From Thermoplasmata archaeon (GTDB taxonomy: Archaea; Thermoplasmatota; E2; UBA202; JdFR-43): a stretch of 5,060 nt of DNA. Position 1 is the stretch's first letter. Each line of letters opens with the position of its first letter. Shown piece after piece: positions 1 through 5,049 of this stretch. The position numbers and the translations under genes were made by a program. The DNA lies in the NCBI GenBank assembly GCA_021163175.1, contig JAGGXG010000102.1:1-5060 (forward strand), read 5' to 3'. The notes under the pieces are model-generated. The model had not been told where the DNA came from. It was given only the letters and a program-made list of their open reading frames with translations, and made no database searches.

Positions 1-929
1 AAGGCGGGAACAAAAGCAAGCAGAGCAATCCATGGGTTTATGCATGAAAGCATTATTGGGACGAGAGAGAAATTTATGTAGTAATGCAATCCAATGTATT
101 TTCTTGCAACATTTCTTTCAAAAATTTTCATTGAAACAAGTTTGTAAGAAATATATAGCATGGCTATTGAAAGAATGATGAGAGTGATTAGCTGAATATA
201 TTTTTGTTTAAATTCAGGCAAAAAAATGAAGGGATAGAAAAGCAAAGCCAGATAGACTGTTTCCAGGCTAAAAGCAAGGAATTTGAATGAAAAAGGCACA
301 TACATTTTTTTGTTTATTACACGAACACCAAGCTTTATTGCAAGCGTATTTGCATTTCCTTTATAATCATGCTCTGCATCCTTGAGGCCGCCTGCTATGA
401 ATTGCATGAATAAAACTTGCAGCGTTCCTAAAAAAACAACTATCCATGTAAGCATTGTTATGTTTCTTTTGACCATCGTTGCTCCATACAAAATTAAAAA
501 GAATATGCCTAAAGCTACAAAAACATCCATTGCAGGATACTTCTTGCTTATTGAATCATATATGGTTATGCATATGGCAGAGATGAAAAGCAGGAGAAGG
601 GGAAAATAATTCGAATAGATGTATGAAAGATAGAAAGCGAATGCGAGCGAGAGAAAAAGCATTGAAGCGGTAAATAGCCATGCCTTCTTTAAGCTGATCT
701 CTCCTTTAACAAGCGGTCTCTCACCCAGCTCTGGAGAAAGGCGGTCAATTCTGTAATCCATTATGTCATTTAAAGCGAAGCCATAGGAATGACCAAAAAA
801 GCCAACGAGAAAGAAGAGAAAAAGGCGAACAAGGCTGCTTTCGCCCGCCGCCAGCGCGCCCAGCACAGGCGCAATGCCTGTGAGGCCAGCATTGAATGAG
901 CGAGCGAGTTTAAGATATGGCTTTATCAT
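1..929 (-). CDS. UbiA-family prenyltransferase (3' end beyond the window)
   Basis: The minus-strand frame is open from an ATG at 929 to base 1, giving 309 residues with no stop. This is about full length for the family, so only a short C-terminal tail should be missing. The protein is strongly hydrophobic, with about nine predicted membrane helices. Both Asp-rich motifs of UbiA enzymes, which bind Mg2+ and prenyl diphosphate, are present: N54-D55-x-x-D58-x-x-x-D62, followed by RPLVKGEIS at 71-79, and D184-A-E-H-D188, followed by KGNANTLAIKLG. Such enzymes attach a prenyl chain to an acceptor at the membrane. Archaeal members include digeranylgeranylglyceryl-phosphate synthase (membrane lipid) and quinone-type enzymes. 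I cannot assign the acceptor; the first motif with SPELGERPL differs from the lipid-synthase version I know best. The ATG lies 2 nt after the metalloprotease stop, which suggests co-transcription. A weak SD-like GAGTGA precedes it. Confidence 0.9.
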   Translation of the reverse strand, partial: MIKPYLKLARSFNAGLTGIAPVLGALAAGESSLVRLFLFFLVGFFGHSYGFALNDIMDYRIDRLSPELGERPLVKGEISLKKAWLFTASMLFLSLAFAFYLSYIYSNYFPLLLLFISAICITIYDSISKKYPAMDVFVALGIFFLILYGATMVKRNITMLTWIVVFLGTLQVLFMQFIAGGLKDAEHDYKGNANTLAIKLGVRVINKKMYVPFSFKFLAFSLETVYLALLFYPFIFLPEFKQKYIQLITLIILSIAMLYISYKLVSMKIFERNVARKYIGLHYYINFSLVPIMLSCINPWIALLAFVPA

Positions 930-931
930 TT

Positions 932-2458
932 TCACTCATTGAAATACGTCAGGCTTAGATTGTGCCAGTCATCGAAGTCATTCATTCCATGGCTTCCATC
1001 GGAGTAGTCAACCAGTATGTAAGTGTAGCCATAGTTCATGCAGCTTTTGTAGGGACGGTATTTCCAGTAATCGTATTTCCATGGATACATGGTATCGGGA
1101 TCATCAACGCCAGGATTCCATATGTCAAGGCTATGCCCTGTTTCATGCATGAAAACGCTTCCATATACTATTTTTGGGTCAACGAAGAAAAGCTGACGGC
1201 ATTTATCATTTACATATTTTGATGAAATCTGCCACATATCTCTCTTTATTGCATAGCCGGGATAGCCAGCATCATATACAATTACAGCATAATGAAATAC
1301 ACCCTGCCTCCACGCCTGCTCGCCATCATGGAGGAAATATTTTTGATAATATTCTTCACGAAGTTTCCTTCTACTAACCTCCTTTTCAAATGGAATTGTC
1401 TCGCCACCCCCCATGCAGCCATCATCGAGATGATAAACAATGTTATGCTTATCATATGCTGTAGCAAGCAATTCCTTTGTTCCTTCTGGAAGCATGCTTG
1501 CTGGCTCTTCATCACCTGCTTCCATCTGATCAACTTCTATGAATAAATCACGCCTGAAAGGATCAGAGCCCCATTGACTTGTCTCCCATTCCTCATAGTT
1601 GCTCAAGCCATCATTATCAGGATCAAGATTTTTATGGTCTTCTGCCACATTCGGGCTATACAACCATTCATCCTCTATTTTTCCATCCCACCAGTGTTGC
1701 CAGCAATAGTATCCATATTTAAACTCCCATTCTATTGGAACGCCATCACCATCGCTATCATCGCCACGATCATCCTTCATTGGATCCGTATGGTAAACAT
1801 TTGTTTCAACCCAGTATGGTATGCCATCGCCATCATAATCATTTTGATAAATATCGAACCATATCTCGCAATCCCTATCATTCTGATATATGCTGTTGTC
1901 ATCGCAACCGTTAGCTCTTCCATATCCACTCAAATCGGGATATCCCCGGTAATCTGGTGGAGTGACAGCATCATCTCCAAACCAATGGCCAGTTCTTATG
2001 CTATATACCAAATCCAGATCATAGCTTTTGGGAAAATTATCATAGTTGTTGTCTATATCGCAGAGCTTGTCCATGCCGAAATCAGCGTCCCACAGCTGTA
2101 TCGTTATGTTTACATATTCAACATCGTCTGGCACATCACAGCTGACGCTCCAGTTCGGATAAACATATTTTTGATTTCTCCATACAGGGCTTTTAAATTC
2201 CTTACCATTTATAAAAACCTTAACATAAAAATCTGGATCGCTGTGCTTATCAATTTTATCTATTGTTCTTCCAAGATAAGGCATTTCCAATGAGTGTATG
2301 GCCTTTATTTTTACTGTGACAGCAATGTCAACCAATGGATCGTAATCCATGCCTGTCTTCGCACCCTTTTCATTCTTTTCAGAAAAGCTGTTAAAAGAAA
2401 TAACATTCAATGGAACCAAAATTGCGAGTGCAGTTGCCATCGCCACAAACTTTTTCAT
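932..2458 (-). CDS. Secreted zinc metalloprotease with C2-like and calcium-binding loops
   Basis: This 508-residue exported protein starts at ATG 2458 (MKKFVAMATALAILVP...), which gives a clean signal peptide of about 24-26 residues. The frame opens at a GTG at 2494, but that would put a TATA box inside the gene and bury the signal peptide. Residues ~44-150 resemble a C2 domain (DPDFYVKVFINGKEF, then IQLWDADFGMDKLCDI). Three Asp-rich thrombospondin-3/EF-hand-like calcium loops follow: DYDGDGIPYWVE (~207-218), DDSDGDGVPIEWE (~233-245) and DPDNDGLSNYEEWE (~279-292). The C-terminal ~200 residues form a zincin-type peptidase. HETGH is at 438-442 (H438, H442 zinc ligands, E439 general base), with a probable Met-turn, SCMNYGY, around M474, and DYSDGSHGMNDFDDW near the end. 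The usual metzincin Gly and third His (HExxHxxGxxH) are Asp445 and Asn448 here, so the third ligand is uncertain. The likely role is extracellular protein breakdown. The family call is firm as a metalloprotease and loose as to MEROPS family. Confidence 0.88.
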   Translation of the reverse strand: MKKFVAMATALAILVPLNVISFNSFSEKNEKGAKTGMDYDPLVDIAVTVKIKAIHSLEMPYLGRTIDKIDKHSDPDFYVKVFINGKEFKSPVWRNQKYVYPNWSVSCDVPDDVEYVNITIQLWDADFGMDKLCDIDNNYDNFPKSYDLDLVYSIRTGHWFGDDAVTPPDYRGYPDLSGYGRANGCDDNSIYQNDRDCEIWFDIYQNDYDGDGIPYWVETNVYHTDPMKDDRGDDSDGDGVPIEWEFKYGYYCWQHWWDGKIEDEWLYSPNVAEDHKNLDPDNDGLSNYEEWETSQWGSDPFRRDLFIEVDQMEAGDEEPASMLPEGTKELLATAYDKHNIVYHLDDGCMGGGETIPFEKEVSRRKLREEYYQKYFLHDGEQAWRQGVFHYAVIVYDAGYPGYAIKRDMWQISSKYVNDKCRQLFFVDPKIVYGSVFMHETGHSLDIWNPGVDDPDTMYPWKYDYWKYRPYKSCMNYGYTYILVDYSDGSHGMNDFDDWHNLSLTYFNE

Positions 2459-2477
2459 ACAATGGGATAAAATCGAA

Positions 2478-2486
2478 TTATAAAAA
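2478..2486 (-). promoter_or_regulatory. Proximal TATA box of the metalloprotease gene
   Basis: Minus-strand TTTTTATAA begins 28 nt upstream of the ATG at 2458. With the usual archaeal spacing of about 25 nt from box centre to transcription start, the transcript would begin at or next to the ATG, giving a leaderless mRNA. This supports choosing ATG 2458 over the upstream GTG. No Shine-Dalgarno sequence is seen. Confidence 0.55.
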
Positions 2487-2497
2487 CTTTGCACTAA

Positions 2498-2507
2498 TTT
2501 TTATATA
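2498..2507 (+). promoter_or_regulatory. TATA box of the cysteine protease gene
   Basis: TTTTTATATA lies 21-30 nt upstream of the ATG at 2528. At the usual archaeal spacing this places the transcription start at or within a few bases of the ATG. No ribosome-binding sequence is visible between box and start, which agrees with a leaderless transcript. The 69-bp gap between the divergent protease genes holds both promoters. Confidence 0.6.
2499..2507 (-). promoter_or_regulatory. Distal TATA-like site for the metalloprotease gene
   Basis: Minus-strand TATATAAAA lies about 45 nt upstream of the ATG at 2458 and would give a short leader of about 20 nt. It is the same DNA, read on the other strand, as the TATA box of the cysteine protease gene. 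It may therefore be a symmetric element acting mainly in the plus direction. Confidence 0.35.
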
Positions 2508-2527
2508 CAAACTCAAAATTATCTGAT

Positions 2528-3613
2528 ATGAAAAGAATCGCCTTGATAGCAATAGGATTGATTTTAATTCCTTCCATGGCTATCGGCAATTCAAGCAAAG
2601 GCAATGATCTGCCTCCATATTTTTCATGGCGAGATATCAATGGCGTTGATTACACAACACCTGTGAAAAATCAGGCGCCTGCGCCAACATGCGAGGCCTA
2701 TGCTCTGGTGGCTGTGCTTGAGACGAAGATGCAGTATAAGGTTGGCAAAATATATAATCCCGATTTGTCTGAGGCTCATCTTTATTTTTATGCTGGTGGC
2801 ACAATAAAGGCAGGATATGTGAATATAATAGATGCGGCGAATTATCTGATGGAACATGGTGTTCCGGATGAAGGATGTTTTCCAGATCCGCATCGCCCAT
2901 ACGATTTTCCTTTTGAAAGCCTGCCTGGATGGGAAAACAGGACTGTGAAAATAAAGGAATGGGGGTGGGTAGCTCATGATATGGATTCCATCAAAAAGGC
3001 TTTAATAGAACATGGCCCCCTCGCCATATGTGCTCATCTTTACAAGGATCTCTATTATTATCATGGCGGAATATATCACCACAGATGGGGCAGGAGGGCA
3101 GGCGGGCACGTCATGATGCTCGCTGGATACGATGATTACAATCAATGCTGGATAGTGAAAAATAGCTGGGGCACTAGCTGGGGAGAAGATGGATGGGTGA
3201 GAATAGCATATAATAGCCTGGATATAGCAGAATGGTATGGAAAGGGAACCGGAATTATGTATCTCGATGGAGTATACGGAAATTTAATGCCAGATGTTCC
3301 AAAAATTTATATTGAAAAGCCAACGATATACCATACATATCTTTTCAACTTTGAATTCCCAACTATATGGCGGAACATGCCATTCATACAGGAAGGAGCA
3401 CCTCGTATTTTTGGAGCTATAGCGATAAAACTGAATGTTAGCAATGCAAGTATTGTTGAATTCTATGTGGATGGAAATTTAATGCAGGTTGACGAAGAGC
3501 AACCATATGAATGGGTTTATGATGGAAAAGAAGGTTTGCACACCATCGAAGCATATGCTTATGATGGAAATGGAAATGTTTCAAAAGATATAATAGATGC
3601 ATTTTTTATATAA
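2528..3613 (+). CDS. Secreted papain-family (C1A) cysteine protease with Ig-like tail
   Basis: The protein has 361 residues. Residues 1-20 form a signal peptide (Lys-Arg, hydrophobic core, SMAIG cleavage region). The papain fold follows almost at once, without the ~100-residue inhibitory propeptide common in eukaryotic members. The active site is complete: oxyanion-hole Q49, nucleophile C55 at the standard +6 spacing (NQAPAPTCEAYAL), H194 (GGHVMMLAGYDD) and N212 in KNSWGTSWGEDGW. The Trp that normally follows the catalytic Cys is Glu here, and the usual Cys three residues before it is Ala, so that conserved disulfide cannot form. After a linker, residues ~292-361 look like a bacterial Ig-like domain (VEFYVDGNLM, then GLHTIEAYAYDGNGN), typical of cell-surface or substrate binding. 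The likely role is extracellular peptide-bond hydrolysis, paired with the divergent metalloprotease. ATG 2528 is chosen because it gives a clean signal peptide and correct TATA spacing. Confidence 0.92.
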   Translation: MKRIALIAIGLILIPSMAIGNSSKGNDLPPYFSWRDINGVDYTTPVKNQAPAPTCEAYALVAVLETKMQYKVGKIYNPDLSEAHLYFYAGGTIKAGYVNIIDAANYLMEHGVPDEGCFPDPHRPYDFPFESLPGWENRTVKIKEWGWVAHDMDSIKKALIEHGPLAICAHLYKDLYYYHGGIYHHRWGRRAGGHVMMLAGYDDYNQCWIVKNSWGTSWGEDGWVRIAYNSLDIAEWYGKGTGIMYLDGVYGNLMPDVPKIYIEKPTIYHTYLFNFEFPTIWRNMPFIQEGAPRIFGAIAIKLNVSNASIVEFYVDGNLMQVDEEQPYEWVYDGKEGLHTIEAYAYDGNGNVSKDIIDAFFI

Positions 3614-3632
3614 AAAAGAATGGGGAGGGGAC

Positions 3633-3672
3633 ACCGCATGTGCCCACCTTAGGGCGCTTTATTACATGCGGT
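3633..3672 (+). terminator. Interrupted 13-bp hairpin followed by T-rich tract
   Basis: ACCGCAT-GTGCCC (3633-3645) pairs with GGGCGC (3652-3657) and ATGCGGT (3666-3672), leaving a 6-nt loop ACCTTA and an 8-nt bulge TTTATTAC on the 3' side. One pair is U-G when read on the plus strand but becomes C-A on the minus strand, so a plus-strand RNA is favoured. It lies 20 nt after the cysteine protease stop and runs into TTTTCTCTCTTGATTTT. The simplest reading is a 3' UTR or terminator structure for that gene. It could instead belong to a small RNA. The fold is visible in the sequence; the function is inference. Confidence 0.45.
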
Positions 3673-3700
3673 TTTCTCTCTTGATTTTAAATTTGTTCGG

Positions 3701-3741
3701 AATATATAAACGAAGAGGGGGGTTAAGTTGAGTATATAAAA
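3701..3741. promoter_or_regulatory. Two unassigned TATA-like sites in the 3614-3779 gap
   Basis: ATATATAAA (3702-3710) and TATATAAAA (3733-3741) are good archaeal TATA matches whose starts are 31 nt apart. Read on the plus strand they would drive transcription into the antisense of the tRNA. Read on the minus strand the left one would start an RNA near 3682 that covers the hairpin at 3633-3672 and ends at a T-run (3612-3617 on the plus strand is A-rich). No protein gene lies correctly downstream on either strand. They may be chance AT-rich sequence. Apart from these and the hairpin I see nothing else in 3614-3779. Confidence 0.25.
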
Positions 3742-3779
3742 TTTTCGGTGAATCGATTTTTTCAAAAGGATTACAACAA

Positions 3780-3897
3780 TGCGGGCGCCGGGATTTCCGA
3801 GCATGCTTGCGAGGAAGTGCAACATTGCAAGACATGCATTCGAACCCGGGCATTGAGCTTGGAAGGCTCATATCCTAACCAGCTAGATCACGCCCGC
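3780..3897 (-). tRNA. trnG: tRNA-Gly(UCC) with a 45-nt T-loop intron
   Basis: The gene spans 118 nt and gives a 73-nt mature tRNA once the intron (3794-3838) is removed. The acceptor stem GCGGGCG/CGCCCGC is perfect, with A73 and no encoded CCA (ATTG follows). The D arm is ATCT/GGAT with the GG loop, and the anticodon stem TGAGC/GCTCA encloses CTTCCAA, giving anticodon UCC. The variable region is 4 nt, and the T stem CCGGG/CCCGG encloses TTCGAAT after splicing. Exon 1 (nucleotides 1-59) is 3897-3839 and exon 2 (nucleotides 60-73) is 3793-3780. It reads Gly GGA codons, and GGG by wobble. A standard tRNA scan could miss it because the T-arm is interrupted. It is head-to-head with the E1-like pseudogene. 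Confidence 0.93.
3794..3838 (-). other. tRNA intron, non-canonical position 59/60, BHB splice sites
   Basis: This 45-nt insertion splits the T-loop. Exon TTCG (nucleotides 54-57) pairs with intron CGGA (3799-3796), forming a 4-bp central helix above the T stem. This leaves a 3-nt bulge AAU at each splice site. Cutting after the second base of each bulge, the standard archaeal endonuclease pattern, restores TTCGAA + T exactly. Inside, GCATG(T)CTTGC (3837-3827) pairs with GCAAGCATGC (3810-3801) for 10 bp with one bulged U, closing a 16-nt loop. A58 could also pair with U at 3800, so the bulge may be relaxed to 2 nt. The intron is too short to encode a protein. Confidence 0.88.
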
Positions 3898-3920
3898 ATC
3901 GATTTGTATAAGGAGCAAGG

Positions 3921-3931
3921 CTTTTAAATTT
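3921..3931 (-). promoter_or_regulatory. TATA box of the tRNA-Gly gene
   Basis: Minus-strand AAATTTAAAAG is centred about 27-28 nt upstream of the tRNA 5' end at 3897, the normal archaeal distance. The transcript would therefore start at or a base or two before the mature 5' end. It overlaps the region where the E1-like gene should have had its start. Confidence 0.55.
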
Positions 3932-3942
3932 TTTCGTGCTGT

Positions 3943-4414
3943 TTCATCGCGGATAACAGGTATAGAAGGCAGATCATAATAAAGGATTTTGGAAGAGATG
4001 GACAGAAAAAATTGCAGAAAGCAAATATAGCCATTGTTGGAGTTGGTGGGATAGGAAGTGGCAAAAGAAAAGATTGAATCAATGAATAGTGAAATCGATG
4101 TTGAGGCAATCGATGGAGCAATAAAAAAAGAAAATGCTTTGGAGCTGTTAAAGAATGTTGATGTAATTCTTGATTGCACCGATAATTTTTCAAGAAGGTA
4201 TTTATTGAATGAGACGGCTGTAAAAATGGCTATGCCATTATTTTTTGCACCCTGTCGGGAAATGCAGGGGATGATCACAACAGTGATTCCAGAAAAAACA
4301 ACATGCATTCAATGCATATTTCCAATGCCTCTCGAAAAGGAAAAAGAAATGCCAATTCTTGGAGCAGTTGTAGGAACAATGAGGGCAATGCAAGCAACCG
4401 AAGTAATAAAATAA
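3943..4414 (+). pseudogene. Decayed ThiF/MoeB/HesA-type E1-like adenylyltransferase
   Basis: Intact family members adenylate the C-terminal Gly-Gly of MoaD/ThiS/SAMP proteins. Two pieces in different frames remain. Piece 1 (about 3952-4062) reads RYRRQIIIKDFG, then GQKKL and IAIVGVGGIGS, the N-terminal helix and the nucleotide-binding GxGGxGS loop. It then falls into a stop at 4075. Piece 2 (4058-4414) reads VAKEKIESMNSEIDV, ENALELLKNVDVILDCTDNF and CIQCIFP, ending QATEVIK. Compared with MoeB, about 40 residues are missing at the junction. They include the Asp and SNLxRQ residues that bind ATP, and the frame shifts there. No ATG, GTG or TTG lies upstream in piece 1's frame after the stop at 3925. 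The C-terminus lacks the ~35-40 residues holding MoeB's second CxxC zinc pair, though some family members are shorter. It is surely non-functional as one protein, unless the deletion is an assembly error. Confidence 0.85.
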
Positions 4415-4416
4415 AA

Positions 4417-4662
4417 ATGAAGGTTAAATTAGAATTATTTTCCGTCTATAGAGGGGTGATTGGTGATAAGGAAATAGAAATTGAAATAAAAAGTAATGCA
4501 AGAATTAAAGATGTGATTCAATTGCTCATAAATAAATGCCCTTCTCTTAAAAAATTCATTAAATATGCAATTTTTTCAATAAATCGCGAGTATGCGGATG
4601 AAAATAGCAGGATAAGGAAAGGAGACACAATAGCTATATTCGCCCCCATAGGTGGAGGCTGA
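4417..4662 (+). CDS. MoaD/ThiS/SAMP-type ubiquitin-like sulfur carrier
   Basis: This 81-residue protein starts at ATG 4417, 2 nt after the stop of the E1-like remnant. The frame extends upstream to 4303, but that part overlaps the E1 reading frame and has no MoaD-like content. The sequence fits a beta-grasp fold: strands KVKLELFSVYRG and KEIEIEIK, helix IKDVIQLLINKCPSLKKFI, then AIFSINREYAD and the closing GDTIAIFAPIGGG. The C-terminal Gly-Gly is the residue pair that an E1 adenylates and that then carries a thiocarboxylate (molybdopterin, thiamine or tRNA thiolation) or is joined to lysines (archaeal SAMP). Which role applies cannot be told from sequence alone. Its natural partner is the disrupted gene upstream, so activation would need an E1 elsewhere. 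No separate promoter or SD is clear. Confidence 0.9.
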   Translation: MKVKLELFSVYRGVIGDKEIEIEIKSNARIKDVIQLLINKCPSLKKFIKYAIFSINREYADENSRIRKGDTIAIFAPIGGG

Positions 4663-5049
4663 TTATTTTTCTACCTCGTAACCAGCTGCCTTCCATGCCT
4701 CTATGCCGCCTTCCAGATTATATATCTTGCCATATACATGGCCGACAAGCTTTTTACAGAATTCTGCGCTTGTAACTCCAGTCTGGCAATATATCAGTAA
4801 ATCTTTTTTCTCGCCATAAAAATCCTGTGGATTTGTATCCCATATTGCATTTGGTATATGCTCTCTGTTATAACTGCATTTACAACCTCTCACATCCACT
4901 ATGATTAAATTTTCGTTGCTTTGAATCAATTTGTGGGCTTCATCAGCTGTAATGTTTTGATATGAAGTTGTGTATTCATGGCTTTTTTGAATACATGCAG
5001 TGGAGCATATAATAATGATTAGCAAAGGCAATAACTTAAGCCATTTCAT
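4663..5049 (-). CDS. Exported single-domain rhodanese, probable lipoprotein
   Basis: The protein has 128 residues. Residues 1-19 are a signal sequence (MKWLKLLPLLIIIICSTAC). C19 after S-T-A resembles a lipobox, though the -3 residue is Ser instead of Leu, so a membrane anchor or lipid attachment is likely but not certain. A single rhodanese domain follows: IIVDVR (49-54), EHIPNAIW (63-70), the active-site loop C88-QTGVTS and NLEGGIEAWKAAGY near the end. Rhodaneses move sulfane sulfur through a Cys persulfide on the loop Cys. Between DVR and HIP the usual Glu-Tyr/Phe is replaced by GCKCSYNR, adding a Cys-x-Cys pair (C56, C58). Outside the cytosol this may handle sulfide, thiosulfate or polysulfide. 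Its stop abuts the stop of the MoaD-like gene with no gap, so transcription converges. The ATG at 5049 is close to the window edge, and the promoter is largely outside. Confidence 0.9.
   Translation of the reverse strand: MKWLKLLPLLIIIICSTACIQKSHEYTTSYQNITADEAHKLIQSNENLIIVDVRGCKCSYNREHIPNAIWDTNPQDFYGEKKDLLIYCQTGVTSAEFCKKLVGHVYGKIYNLEGGIEAWKAAGYEVEK

Noticed and set aside
382..609. Plus-strand 75-codon open frame
   Set aside because: It is antisense to the UbiA-family gene, which has both Asp-rich motifs and membrane helices in the opposite frame.
1574..2293. Long plus-strand open frame of 239 codons
   Set aside because: It is antisense to the metalloprotease, whose domains and catalytic motif are clear. 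Its Ile-rich translation is what the reverse of Asp/Asn/Tyr codons yields.
2459..2494. Upstream GTG start for the metalloprotease (12 extra residues)
   Set aside because: It would place the proximal TATA box inside the coding region, lies only a few bases from the distal TATA site, and would put a non-signal sequence ahead of a clear signal peptide beginning at ATG 2458.
3662..3871. Minus-strand 69-codon open frame
   Set aside because: It runs through the tRNA-Gly gene and its intron, and has no recognisable protein features.
3883..4308. Minus-strand 141-codon open frame
   Set aside because: It is antisense to the E1-like remnant, whose plus-strand motifs (GVGGIGS, DVILDCTDNF, CIQC) are specific.
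4058..4414. The second E1 piece as an intact 118-residue gene starting at GTG 4058
   Set aside because: The GTG falls exactly at the deletion junction, and the product lacks the nucleotide-binding loop and ATP-contact residues, so it is better explained as half of a broken gene.
4303..4416. Longer start for the MoaD-like protein
   Set aside because: The extra 38 codons overlap the E1 remnant in another frame and show no family similarity; ATG 4417 gives the normal family length.
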